NCBI GenBank assembly: GCA_029582265.1
Contig: CM055823.1
Span: forward strand, 2,914,001 to 2,978,000
Source of the DNA: Zoroaster sp. YZ-2022
Lineage: Eukaryota > Echinodermata > Asteroidea > Forcipulatida > Zoroasteridae
DNA: 64,000 nt
Direction of reading: 5' to 3'
Shown one piece after another: positions 21,936 through 33,513 of this stretch. The position numbers and the translations under genes were made by a program. The notes beneath the pieces were generated by a model, which worked only from the letters and a program-made list of their open reading frames with translations, was not told the DNA's origin and searched no databases. The stretch's first letter is position 1. Each line of letters opens with the position of its first letter.

Positions 21936-22052
21936 CTACAGCCACAGAATAAACAGGAAAGGTACAACATTGGTCATGTATGCTTACTTTCTTTGAATCA
22001 AGAAAACCATCTACCCTTTCAGGGAATATGTGCCATCTGGCAGACTGGCAAA

Positions 22053-22454
22053 TAGGGGTGTAACGGTAACACTTTTACACGATACGATATATATCATGAT
22101 ACGTATCGTGAATACTAAAAATGCTTTAAAAAATGTCAGTAATGTAGTGACTTACCCAATGTTGTACAGAGACTTAGACACAGTAAAACAGATTTTATCC
22201 TCAGCATTTTTTAAGACGGAAAAAGGCATTTTTGTCAGGGTAAACTTCACTGACTTTTGTGGTCTAAATGTCAGGTATGAAGTGCTAATATTTTTAAACA
22301 AAATTTGGTTTGGATAACATCCAGTATTTTGTTATATTTTGATGAAATATTTGTGGGGAAAAATCAGTATCGCGATACAGTTTTTGATCGTGATGTGTAT
22401 TGCAGCATTTTGGTATCGCAATATTCAATGCATCAGTGAATCGTTACACACTTA
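22053..22454. mobile_element. hAT-like MITE with perfect 8-bp target duplication
   Basis: The left end TAGGGGTGTAACGGTAAC and the complement of the right end, TAAGTGTGTAACGATTC, form imperfect inverted repeats of the common hAT type. CTGGCAAA flanks the element on both sides (22045-22052 and 22455-22462). The 402-bp interior has no transposase; internal halves carry mirrored CGATAC words. Inserted in an intron of the CUB gene. Confidence 0.85.
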
Positions 22455-22524
22455 CTGGCAAACAATTTTCTCAAAGAAACCCACATTCAGTGATGTGATT
22501 TAACAAAAGTAAAAAAAAAAAATC

Positions 22525-22760
22525 CTGACAAATGGGTAGCAGGCCTGGGTCTCCCTTTGGTCTCGAGGACAAAGTCCCCTAAACCTTCCGGATGTTTATC
22601 TGTGGAGGATTTACAGACTCTCCACATCCCCACTAACAAGAAACTAGAGGCTACTTTTTCTTTCCTTGGTGGCTACTTCTCTTTCAAGAAAATTTTGAGG
22701 CAAAGGGAGATTTGTCAAAAATCACAAGCAGGAAAATCACAGACTGCACATTGGTGGCTT
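22525..22760 (+). repeat. interspersed repeat family R3, copy 1
   Basis: Shares AATGGGTAG, GAGGACAAAG(T/C)CCC, AACAAGAAACTAGAGG-like, TTTCTTTCCTTG and AAAGGGAGATTTGT, in order, with 34245-34460. The two copies differ by several indels. Element type not recognised; a 68-codon open frame in this copy is not conserved. Confidence 0.65.
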
Positions 22761-22829
22761 TGACCTGAATAAACGAACGAACAAACAAACAATAACAAAT
22801 TTGTTTACTTTTTCCTACCCAACACAAAC

Positions 22830-23008
22830 CTTTATATGGGTATCACAGTCCTTTAGGCTCAAAACTAAGTTTTCAAATCTCAGGATACGATGGTTGAGTG
22901 CTGGGTGGGTGCTTATGACATTGTAACAGTTCTGGGAACCAATTAAGAGGGTATTCTTGTGCCAACTAAATTTACCCGGAAAGTCGGCATCCATGTACTC
23001 TATGCATG
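22830..23008 (-). CDS. CUB-like domain, N-terminal half (exon of multi-CUB gene)
   Basis: Acceptor TTTCCATGACAG and donor AAG|GTTTGT bound 179 bp, entry phase 1, exit phase 0. It reads CIEYMDADFPGKFSWHKN, then QNCYNVISTHPALNHRILRF and LVLSLKDCDTHIK. The early Cys, FPGKFSW, C(Y)NVI, RILRFENLVL and the DC near the end follow the CUB scaffold. The phases are the same as in the other two N-terminal-half exons. No stop or frameshift. Confidence 0.75.
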
Positions 23009-23719
23009 CTGTCATGGAAACACAAAAGAAAAAAAGATTAAATCTCATCACATAAGACACCAATTCCGATTGGACAATAGTCTCCACCCAGGTAAGTAGC
23101 CTAGGGGGAAGCAAGGGGAAGACTATCAATAAAAATAGAACAAAATGTTGTGTGCCCGTAAAAAGGATGTAACAAAAGTGTGACTGGCAAAAGGTTGTAA
23201 GCAATTAATGTGCAAAATTGTGTTTCAAGAAAACTGAGTGTGAAGGTTTGGTCGTTTTTCGGCCATTTATATGTCATTGTAGGGAAGTTCAATTCCGCAT
23301 GGGAATGGAAAAACATGTCTTGGGAGTAATTCTAGCAATAAATATATAACAGTTATGCCCTAATTTTTTCAAAGGAGCCATTTTATTTCTTACGACTTTC
23401 TGCTGGGACAAAAAGATGTACTTTGTGTGCCCAGAAGAAGGTCGTAGAGCCTTACGACCTTCTTCCAGGTACACATAATTAGTTGTAGCAAACTGCTTAC
23501 CAATCTAAAGGACCTGTAGTATAAATGCAAAATAGTGGTTATTGGCCTTACGTTTTGAATCTAGCAGATTCTTTCTAAACGGCATTAAATTTTGCCTTTG
23601 TGAAAGAACCTGCTAGTTTTGAAACGTAAGGCTATTAAGTACTTTTTTTGCCAAAATAAATTGCTCAACAACAATATATTTGACCCTATTTTAAAAGAGG
23701 TGGGGTAGCTGTTCTGTGA

Positions 23720-23880
23720 CCTCAATTAACCCTAAAACCCTAGGTATTCTGGCTAGGAACCTTCCTGAATCCTCCAAAATCCATCAGTGCAATTTTGGAA
23801 ACATGCCCTTATCTTCAAAATGCACCAAGCATTTTCGTTGATCACTATGCATTTTCGTTGATCACTATGCATTTTCGTTG
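23720..23880 (+). repeat. interspersed repeat R4 with a short tandem of three
   Basis: TTAACCCTAAAACCCTAGG..., GGAACCTTCCTGAATCCTCC and AAACATGCCC-TTATCTTC match the reverse complement of 58200-58335. The end contains a 21-bp unit, CATTTTCGTTGATCACTATG, repeated nearly three times (23831-23880). Confidence 0.7.
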
Positions 23881-23976
23881 AAAAACCAAAGTGTATAACC
23901 GCACCGATTTTGAAACCGACCAATGACCAGAAACCGGAATCTTTTTTTTGCTTAAAGCCAATCATTAAATACATAC

Positions 23977-24151
23977 TTGCAGGTTTGGGGCTCACTGATG
24001 TCCTAAAGTTAGCCTCATAGTACAGATAAAGCGTCTACGGCAGACTGGTGCAATACCATAGGAGAAGCTCATTGGAGGTTGACGTCCAGGAGAAAGGGTA
24101 GATTTGACCAGATACTTCGATAATGGGATTGGATGATACATGATCCATAAT
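23977..24151 (-). CDS. CUB domain, C-terminal half with an in-frame TAG (exon of multi-CUB gene)
   Basis: Acceptor TTATATTCTGTATAG and the strong donor GCAA|GTATGT bound 175 bp, phase 0 to 1. It reads IMDHVSSNPIIEVSGQIYPF, SWTSTSNELLLWYCTSLP, then TAG (24035-24037), then TLYLYYEANFRTSVSPKPA in the same frame. SWTSTSNELLL and YxEA match the CUB end. The single stop is in a conserved place before the last strand, so it is a point nonsense change or a base-call error rather than a real end. Exit phase 1 fits the entry of 22830-23008. Confidence 0.72.
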
Positions 24152-24226
24152 CTATACAGAATATAAAACAAATCGTGCAGGAATTGAAGATTTGTATGGT
24201 GGAAATACAGCCAGCCAATCGTCATC

Positions 24227-24386
24227 GGGCAAGCTCGGTGGTCGAGAGGTTAAGCCGTCTGCTCTATCTAGTAAGCAGGAGGTCATGGGTTCAAATCCTG
24301 CACGAGTCGCCTGTGAAATCTTTTCACAGACACTCAAAGCACCGAGCATACAGTGCTATACACATGTCAGTGTAGGGCAAAATTAA
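24227..24386 (+). mobile_element. tRNA-derived SINE, family S1
   Basis: The head is GGGCAAGCTCGGTGGTCGAG, an A box like that of tRNA-Leu or tRNA-Ser, with the B box GGGTTCAAATCCTGC. The tail is CCTGTGAAATCTTTTCACAG, CACTCAAAGCACCGAGCATA and TGTAGGGCAAAATT. It pairs with the minus-strand copy at 1222-1384. The head keeps tRNA-like symmetry but lacks a clean acceptor stem, so it is not called a tRNA gene. Inserted 76 bp upstream of the CUB exon acceptor. Confidence 0.82.
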
Positions 24387-24414
24387 ATCAACATTAGGAG
24401 TAGGTTTGCTGTAG

Positions 24415-24893
24415 CACCATGTAAATGGTTTCTAAGGAGTTGTAATAATTACTGGTTCTGTAAATGGTTTCTAAGGAGTTGTAATAATTACTGGTTCTGT
24501 AAATGGTTTCTAAGGAGTTGTAATAATTACTGGTTCTGTAAATGGTTTCTAAGGAGTTGTAATAATTACTGGTTCTGTAAATGGTTTCTAAGGAGTTTTA
24601 ATAATTACTGGTTCTGTAAATGGTTTCTAAGGAGTTGTAATAATTAGTGTTTCTGTAAATGGTTTCTAAGGAGTTGTAATAATTACTGGTTCTGTATATG
24701 GTTTCTAAGGAGTTGTAATAATTACTGGTTCTGTATATGGTTTCTAAGGAGTTGTAATAATTACTGGTTCTGTAAATGGTTTCTAAGGAGTTGTAATAAT
24801 TACTGGTTCTGTAAATGGTTTCTAAGGAGTTGTAATAATTACTGGTTCTGTAAATGGTTTCTGAGGAGTTGTAATAATTACTGGTTCTGTCAA
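24415..24893. repeat. 39-bp tandem repeat, about 12 copies
   Basis: The unit GTAAATGGTTTCTAAGGAGT + TGTAATAATTACTGGTTCT is nearly invariant. Its length is a multiple of three, so the minus strand stays open for 101 codons (a 13-residue repeat, TSNYYNSLETIYR). There are no splice sites or neighbours to support translation. It sits between a SINE and the next CUB exon, inside an intron. Confidence 0.95.
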
Positions 24894-25527
24894 TTATTAC
24901 CACTCCTAAGAAACATGTTGCTACATAAACCTATACTACAAATATAAAAAAGATTTCTACAGAGTGAGAATCAAACCATTATTCTTCTTTGTACATATTG
25001 TAGCCCTCCAGCAGAGAAATACAATTTTTGGAGTGGCATTTTTCGGTCCATTTACAAACAATTGCCTGTAAGTGATACATGTATCCCTGACAAAACAGTT
25101 GCTGGTAGTATTAACACTGTGTGTGATCCACCATATGCATGAAATAACAAACCTCTGCAAGTTTGAGCTCAATCGGTCATCTGAGTCACAAGAAAATAGT
25201 GAAAAACCGAGCCCGTTTTTTCACAAAATCATTGCAACTTCCTGGCTTGCAAAATTCCCCAAAGAGATTTTTAAATACCACCACCATGCATTAAAAACAG
25301 GAAATCCACGACTATTTTAGGACATATGAGTTAATCGCAGAAAACAGTCGTTGGTAAAGTGAGTGCTGGCCCGTTCTGAATCAGACTACAGTGCAGATGA
25401 TTTGTAATCACAACCTTGTATCCCATGTCAAACATGTATGAAACACAATCACACAGCAGAGTACCACCTGGTATCCACCACAACAAAATGGCACTCACCG
25501 TTATACAAATAAATGTATACAAAGCAA

Positions 25528-25880
25528 GGAGAGCCAAAGTCATATACTACAGCCAAGCTTTTAAGAAGCCTGCAGCCAGGCCCGGGCTTTGCCCTGGCCT
25601 ATACTGGCCTATTTTATCCCCTAGCTGAGCCCAAAAAACCCTTTACTAATGAACACAGACTTGACTGACACCTCAGTTGTCTTGTTCACATCTGCAGCCA
25701 TTATACTGAGCTCTACTTGGTTGGGCTAGGCCCTCCAGAATCCTAGGTTATGTTGATTGGCAAGTACTGTATTGGTACAGGATTGTTACAAGACTCACAA
25801 AATACAGATTAGGTCACTAGGTAGCCCAGGTCTGGCTGGGCTTCTCAAAGGCTTGGCTGTACAATGACTTTGGCCCTCCT
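25528..25880. mobile_element. MITE family M3, copy 2
   Basis: Starts GGAGAGCCAAAGTCAT and ends CAATGACTTTGGCCCTCCT, mirrored ends as in copy 1 at 15905-16288. The inner part is the reverse complement of copy 1's inner part, so the two sit in opposite orientation. Lies 30 bp past the donor of the CUB exon at 25911. Confidence 0.75.
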
Positions 25881-25910
25881 GAAGTTCTATAGCCAAAGAA
25901 AAAAAAAATA

Positions 25911-26098
25911 CTTAGACAATTCAGGGCAGTCGGCGAGATCAATGACGACATTGGTGAAGGAGACAGTGACCTGATCAGTAATGGGAGCATGGTATGGAGT
26001 AAGGTCTCATCACTCCTGTAATCTGAAGTGGGTGAGTGCAGATGGATAGTCTGCGTTCGTCAGATTACCCGAGCTGACCGTCAAGATTGAAGAACAAT
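25911..26098 (-). CDS. CUB domain, N-terminal half, two adjacent stops and a damaged donor (exon of multi-CUB gene)
   Basis: Acceptor TTCTTTTGCCATTAG opens a 188-bp segment, entry phase 1. It reads CSSILTVSSGNLTNADYPSA, then LTHFRLQE, then TGA TGA (26007-26012), then LTPYHAPITDQVTVSFTN and LADCPELSK in the same frame. The Cys-first entry, GNLTNADYPSALTHF, VTVSFTNV and DC near the end follow the CUB pattern. The last codon AAG is followed by TATTTT, so the expected GT of the donor seems to lack its G. A pair of one-base indels around the stops would restore SDE before LTPYH. Most upstream exon seen; earlier exons would lie beyond the satellite or outside the window. Confidence 0.7.
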
Positions 26099-26155
26099 CT
26101 AATGGCAAAAGAAGAAAAGTGTACATCTCAAACATGATAATTTGGCATCAAGTGT

Positions 26156-26230
26156 TAAAAGGGACAGTATCGTCATGACAAACAGGTCATGGAGATCGAG
26201 ATGTTAGTTCTAGATTAACTCAGTGAAAAC
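26156..26230. mobile_element. MITE R2 fragment (left end only)
   Basis: TTAAAAGGGACAGTATCGTC, CATGGAGATCGAGATG and TAGATTAACTCAGTGA follow the order of the R2 left half. The right end is not recognisable. Confidence 0.45.
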
Positions 26231-26400
26231 AGCTGAAGTTACGCCTGCGTCTAGTTCAAGATTGCATGTAGTTCTAGTAACTAGCTTCGTGCGTCAAGCC
26301 CCTAATCCCATGATGCCTTAAATACAGCAGAAAAAAAACACGGTCAGACAGGGGAGCGAAACTCATAACCATGCTTGTTGTGCATGTGTGCATTTGGAGT

Positions 26401-29400
26401 ACAATGCCATGGTATGAATTACACTGCCATGGTATGAATTACAATGCCATGGTATGGATTACAATGCCATGGTATGGATTACACTGCCATGGTATGAATT
26501 ACACTGCCATGGTATGGATTACACTGCCATGGTATGGATTACAATGCCATGGTATGAATTACACTGCCATGGTATGAATTACACTGCCATGGTATGGATT
26601 ACAATGCCATGGTATGGATTACAATGCCATGGTATGGATTACACTGCCATGGTATGGATTACAATGCCATGGTATGAATTACACTGCCATGGTATGAATT
26701 ACACTGCCATGGTATGAATTACAATGCCATGGTATGAATTACAATGCCATGGTATGGATTACAATGCCATGGTATGAATTACAATGCCATGGTATGGATT
26801 ACACTGCCATGGTATGGATTACACTGCCATGGTATGAATTACAATGCCATGGTATGGATTACACTGCCATGGTATGGATTACACTGCCATGGTATGAATT
26901 ACAATGCCATGGTATGAATTACAATGCCATGGTATGGATTACACTGCCATGGTATGAATTACAATGCCATGGTATGAATTATACTGCCATGGTATGGATT
27001 ACAATGCCATGGTATGAATTACAATGCCATGGTATGAATTACAATGCCATGGTATGGATTACACTGCCATGGTATGAATTACAATGCCATGGTATGGATT
27101 ACAATGCCATGGTATGGATTACAATGCCATGGTATGGATTACAATGCCATGGTATGGATTACACTGCCATGGTATGGATTACAATGCCATGGTATGAATT
27201 ACACTGCCATGGTATGGATTACAACGCCATGGTATGAATTACACTGCCATGGTATGGATTACAATGCCATGGTATGGATTACACTGCCATGGTATGGATT
27301 ACACTGCCATGGTATGAATTACACTGCCATGGTATGAATTACACTGCCATGGTATGGATTACACTGCCATGGTATGGATTACAATGCCATGGTATGGATT
27401 ACAATGCCATGGTATGGATTACACTGCCATGGTATGAATTACACTGCCATGGTATGGATTACACTGCCATGGTATGGATTACAATGCCATGGTATGAATT
27501 ACACTGCCATGGTATGGATTACAATGCCATGGTATGGATTACACTGCCATGGTATGGATTACACTGCCATGGTATGAATTACAATGCCATGGTATGAATT
27601 ACAATGCCATGGTATGGATTACACTGCCATGGTATGGATTACAATGCCATGGTATGGATTACAATGCCATGGTATGGATTACAATGCCATGGTATGGATT
27701 ACAATGCCATGGTATGGATTACAATGCCATGGTATGGATTACAATGCCATGGTATGGATTACACTGCCATGGTATGGATTACAATGCCATGGTATGGATT
27801 ACAATGCCATGGTATGGATTACAATGCCATGGTATGGATTCTAAATGCCATGGTATGGATTACACTGCCATGGTATGGATTACACTGCCATGGTATGGAT
27901 TACAATGCCATGGTATGGATTACACTGCCATGGTATGGATTACAATGCCATGGTATGGATTACAATGCCATGGTATGGATTACACTGCCATGGTATGAAT
28001 TACAATGCCATGGTATGGATTACACTGCCATGGTATGGATTACAATGCCATGGTATGGATTACAATGCCATGGTATGGATTACAATGCCATGGTATGGAT
28101 TACAATGCCATGGTATGGATTACAATGCCATGGTATGGATTACAATGCCATGGTATGGATTACAATGCCATGGTATGGATTACAATGCCATGGTATGGAT
28201 TACAATGCCATGGTATGGATTACAATGCCATGGTATGGATTACAATGCCATGGTATGGATTACAATGCCATAGTATGAATTACACTGCCATGGTATGGAT
28301 TACACTGCCATGGTATGGATTACACTGCCATGGTATGGATTACACTGCCATGGTATGGATTACACTGCCATGGTATGGATTACAATGCCATGGTATGGAT
28401 TACACTGCCATGGTATGGATTACAATGCCATGGTATGGATTACACTGCCATGGTATGGATTACACTGCCATGGTATGGATTACAATGCCATGGTATGGAT
28501 TACACTGCCATGGTATGGATTACAATGCCATGGTATGGATTACAATGCCATGGTATGGATTACACTGCCATGGTATGGATTACACTGCCATGGTATGGAT
28601 TACAATGCCATGGTATGAATTACAATGCCATGGTATGGATTACACTGCCATGGTATGGATTACACTGCCATGGTATGAATTACAATGCCATGGTATGGAT
28701 TACACTGCCATGGTATGGATTACACTGCCATGGTATGAATTACACTGCCATGGTATGAATTACAATGCCATGGTATGGATTACAATGCCATGGTATGGAT
28801 TACACTGCCATGGTATGAATTACAATGCCATGGTATGGATTACACTGCCATGGTATGGATTACAATGCCATGGTATGGATTACACTGCCATGGTATGAAT
28901 TACAATGCCATGGTATGGATTACACTGCCATGGTATGAATTACAATGCCATGGTATGAATTACAATGCCATGGTATGGATTACACTGCCATGGTATGGAT
29001 TACACTGCCATGGTATGAATTACAATGCCATGGTATGGATTACACTGCCATGGTATGGATTACACTGCCATGGTATGAATTACAATGCCATGGTATGGAT
29101 TACACTGCCATGGTATGAATTACACTGCCATGGTATGGATTACAATGCCATGGTATGAATTACAATGCCATGGTATGGATTACACTGCCATGGTATGGAT
29201 TACACTGCCATGGTATGGATTACAATGCCATGGTATGAATTACAATGCCATGGTATGGATTACACTGCCATGGTATGGATTACACTGCCATGGTATGGAT
29301 TACAATGCCATGGTATGGATTACAATGCCATGGTATGGATTACAATGCCATGGTATGGATTACACTGCCATGGTATGGATTACACTGCCATGGTATGAAT

Positions 29401-32370
29401 TACAATGCCATGGTATGGATTACACTGCCATGGTATGGATTACACTGCCATGGTATGAATTACACTGCCATGGTATGGATTACAATGCCATGGTATGAAT
29501 TACAATGCCATGGTATGGATTACACTGCCATGGTATGAATTACACTGCCATGGTATGGATTACAATGCCATGGTATGAATTACAATGCCATGGTATGGAT
29601 TACACTGCCATGGTATGGATTACACTGCCATGGTATGGATTACAATGCCATGGTATGAATTACAATGCCATGGTATGGATTACAATGCCATGGTATGGAT
29701 TACAATGCCATGGTATGGATTACAATGCCATGGTATGGATTACAATGCCATGGTATGGATTACACTGCCATGGTATGGATTACACTGCCATGGTATGAAT
29801 TACAATGCCATGGTATGGATTACACTGCCATGGTATGGATTACAATGCCATGGTATGGATTACACTGCCATGGTATGAATTACAATGCCATGGTATGGAT
29901 TACACTGCCATGGTATGAATTACAATGCCATGGTATGGATTACACTGCCATGGTATGGATTACACTGCCATGGTATGAATTACACTGCCATGGTATGAAT
30001 TACAATGCCATGGTATGGATTACACTGCCATGGTATGAATTACACTGCCATGGTATGAATTACAATGCCATGGTATGGATTACAATGCCATGGTATGGAT
30101 TACACTGCCATGGTATGAATTACACTGCCATGGTATGGATTACAATGCCATGGTATGGATTACACTGCCATGGTATGGATTACAATGCCATGGTATGGAT
30201 TACAATGCCATGGTATGGATTACACTGCCATGGTATGGATTACACTGCCATGGTATGGATTACAATGCCATGGTATGGATTACAATGCCATGGTATGGAT
30301 TACACTGCCATGGTATGGATTACACTGCCATGGTATGAATTACAATGCCATGGTATGGATTACACTGCCATGGTATGGATTACACTGCCATGGTATGGAT
30401 TACACTGCCATGGTATGGATTACACTGCCATGGTATGAATTACACTGCCATGGTATGGATTACAATGCCATGGTATGAATTACAATGCCATGGTATGGAT
30501 TACACTGCCATGGTATGGATTACACTGCCATGGTATGGATTACAATGCCATGGTATGAATTACAATGCCATGGTATGGATTACACTGCCATGGTATGGAT
30601 TACAATGCCATGGTATGGATTACAATGCCATGGTATGGATTACACTGCCATGGTATGAATTACAATGCCATGGTATGGATTACAATGCCATGGTATGGAT
30701 TACAATGCCATGGTATGGATTACACTGCCATGGTATGGATTACACTGCCATGGTATGGATTACAATGCCATGGTATGGATTACAATGCCATGGTATGGAT
30801 TACACTGCCATGGTATGGATTACACTGCCATGGTATGAATTACAATGCCATGGTATGGATTACACTGCCATGGTATGGATTACACTGCCATGGTATGGAT
30901 TACACTGCCATGGTATGAATTATACTGCCATGGTATGGATTACAATGCCATGGTATGGATTACAATGCCATGGTATGAATTACAATGCCATGGTATGGAT
31001 TACACTGCCATGGTATGGATTACACTGCCATGGTATGGATTACAATGCCATGGTATGAATTACAATGCCATGGTATGGATTACACTGCCATGGTATGGAT
31101 TACAATGCCATGGTATGGATTACAATGCCATGGTATGGATTACAATGCCATGGTATGGATTACACTGCCATGGTATGGATTACACTGCCATGGTATGAAT
31201 TACAATGCCATGGTATGAATTACACTGCCATGGTATGAATTACACTGCCATGGTATGAATTACACTGCCATGGTATGGATTACAATGCCATGGTATGGAT
31301 TACAATGCCATGGTATGGATTACAATGCCATGGTATGGATTACACTGCCATGGTATGGATTACACTGCCATGGTATGAATTACAATGCCATGGTATGGAT
31401 TACAATGCCATGGTATGGATTACAATGCCATGGTATGGATTACACTGCCATGGTATGAATTACACTGCCATGGTATGGATTACACTGCCATGGTATGGAT
31501 TACACTGCCATGGTATGGATTACAATGCCATGGTATGGATTACACTGCCATGGTATGGATTACACTGCCATGGTATGGATTACAATGCCATGGTATGGAT
31601 TACAATGCCATGGTATGGATTACACTGCCATGGTATGAATTACAATGCCATGGTATGGATTACAATGCCATGGTATGGATTACACTGCCATGGTATGGAT
31701 TACAATGCCATGGTATGGATTACACTGCCATGGTATGAATTACACTGCCATGGTATGGATTACACTGCCATGGTATGGATTACAATGCCATGGTATGGAT
31801 TACACTGCCATGGTATGATTTACAATGCCATGGTATGGATTACAATGCCATGGTATGGATTACACTGCCATGGTATGGATTACACTGCCATGGTATGGAT
31901 TACAATGCCATGGTATGGATTACACTGCCATGGTATGGATTACACTGCCATGGTATGGATTACAATGCCATGGTATGGATTACAATGCCATGGTATGGAT
32001 TACAATGCCATGGTATGGATTACACTGCCATGGTATGAATTACACTGCCATGGTATGGATTACAATGCCATGGTATGGATTACACTGCCATGGTATGGAT
32101 TACACTGCCATGGTATGGATTACACTGCCATGGTATGGATTACAATGCCATGGTATGAATTACAATGCCATGGTATGGATTACACTGCCATGGTATGGAT
32201 TACACTGCCATGGTATGGATTACACTGCCATGGTATGGATTACACTGCCATGGTATGGATTACAATGCCATGGTATGGATTACAATGCCATGGTATGAAT
32301 TACAATGCCATGGTATGGATTACACTGCCATGGTATGGATTACAATGCCATGGTATGGATTACACTGCCA
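26401..32370. repeat. 20-bp satellite array, about 298 units
   Basis: The unit is ACAATGCCATGGTATGGATT. Nearly all variation is confined to two positions: A or C at base 4 and G or A at base 17, giving four unit types. Rare extras include ATAC units (26981, 30921), ACAACG (27221), a lost CCATGG at 28271, TGATTT (31816) and one 21-bp unit at 27841. Each unit has a 12-bp near-palindrome, ATGCCATGGTAT. Because 20 is not a multiple of three, each forward frame cycles through all phases and encodes a 20-residue repeat; the G form gives TGG (Trp) where the A form gives TGA. The longest open stretch is 382 codons. The reverse strand has a TAA in every unit. No splice or promoter context supports translation. 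Confidence 0.98.
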
Positions 32371-32476
32371 GAATTCCAATTTATAAGTTATTAACAATGT
32401 CACTAATTCTACCTCCCTGTTAAGACAAAGGTAACTTAACATGTTGTCACCAAGACAAGTTATTAAATTTATGTTA

Positions 32477-33000
32477 GGCCATGAGAATGAAAGTCATAGA
32501 TTTGCGTCCACCGCCCGCATGTCCCGAAAGCTACCGCCTAAATTTTTCATTATTTGCACAAAAAAGGTATTTTCACCAAACCAATTTAGTTTCAAATCAT
32601 CCACATCAGTAAAACGAAGCTTTTACCAAATTTCCACCAGTATGTGCGCTATAATTAGTATAAATAATCATTAGCACATGTTCTTTTAATCCCGCGTACG
32701 TCGTTCACAAAAAAGGTCGCATCGCGCTAAAACTGTATGGTAAACTCCGTCCGATCCGCACCTGCAACTGTACCGCCTTCACATGCACAACACGTTCGCT
32801 GTTGAGCCTTTGCATCTTATGCCTGTGTGTGCGGCCCGCACGTATAATGATGCACGTACGTACACAGATTAGAAGAAACATCTTGTGATTGCGCTGTTAT
32901 TAATGATCAATGGAAATAATGAATAATGAATAATGAAAAAAAGCCTCATGTGTTTTCGAAATTTCCCGGACGCAAATCTATGACTTTCATTCTCTTGGCC
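32477..33000. mobile_element. PIF/Harbinger-like MITE with TTA target duplication
   Basis: GGCCATGAGAATGAAAGTCA on the left mirrors TGACTTTCATTCTCTTGGCC on the right, and the symmetry continues through TAGATTTGCGTCC. TTA flanks both sides (32474-32476 and 33001-33003). Termini GGCC with a TTA duplication resemble the elements at 48478 and 50645. The 524-bp interior is CpG-rich (around 32690-32870) and has no transposase. Confidence 0.82.
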
Positions 33001-33273
33001 TTACTTTAGTATTGTTACTAACTTTAATGTTAGTAAATATTAATGTCACTTGGTTTGGACATAAATCATGCTGTCACCAAGACGCGTTATCACTGAATGT
33101 CACTAAGACACGTTTTAAATAATTAAATGATCAAAATGTATACCTAAGGCTAAACGTTTTATGTATAACTGTTAACCCAACTCAATAGTAACTTACTCCT
33201 AATCCTATAAACTCCACATTCTTAGAAAGTACATTATAACATTGGCCTAAATGGTACCGCTCTCACTGGCATT

Positions 33274-33513
33274 TACGGTGGCCCACAACTGTCACGGCAA
33301 AAGCAAATTCCTCACGGCAAAAGCAAAAGCGTCACGGCAAAAGCAAAAGCGTCACGGCAAAAGCAAATTCCCCACGGCAAAAGCAAATTCCTCACGGCAA
33401 AAGCAAAAGCGTCACGGCAAAAGCAAATTCCCCACGGCAAAAGCAAATTCGTCACGGCAAAAGCAAATTCCCCACGGCAAAAGCAAATTCGACACGGCAA
33501 TAGCAAAAGCAAA
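33274..33513 (+). repeat. 20-bp minisatellite, CACGGCAAAAGCAAA type, about 11 units
   Basis: Units CACGGCAAAAGCAAA + TTCCC (or TTCCT, TTCGT) alternate irregularly with CACGGCAAAAGCAAA + AGCGT. The array is led by ACGGTGGCCCACAACTGT. The same leader and array occur in reverse at 38141-38390. An open frame runs through it (a K/A/S-rich repeat), without any sign of translation. Confidence 0.95.

Noticed and set aside
24227..24310. A tRNA-Leu/Ser-like gene
   Set aside because: The A and B boxes are present, but the acceptor stem does not pair cleanly and the same sequence with the same non-tRNA tail occurs at 1222-1384, so it is a SINE head.
25331..25543. Minus-strand exon with hydrophobic N terminus
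   Set aside because: The leading hydrophobic stretch resembles a signal or membrane segment, but there is no in-frame donor or link to the CUB exons on either side.
26401..32370. CRISPR array or a real repetitive protein gene
   Set aside because: There are no unique spacers between units and the genome is eukaryotic. The open frames follow from the unit sequence and have no start, splice or promoter context.
33274..33513. K/A/S-rich protein encoded by the 20-bp minisatellite
   Set aside because: The frame exists only because the unit lacks stops. The reverse strand and the inverted array at 38.1 kb are open as well.
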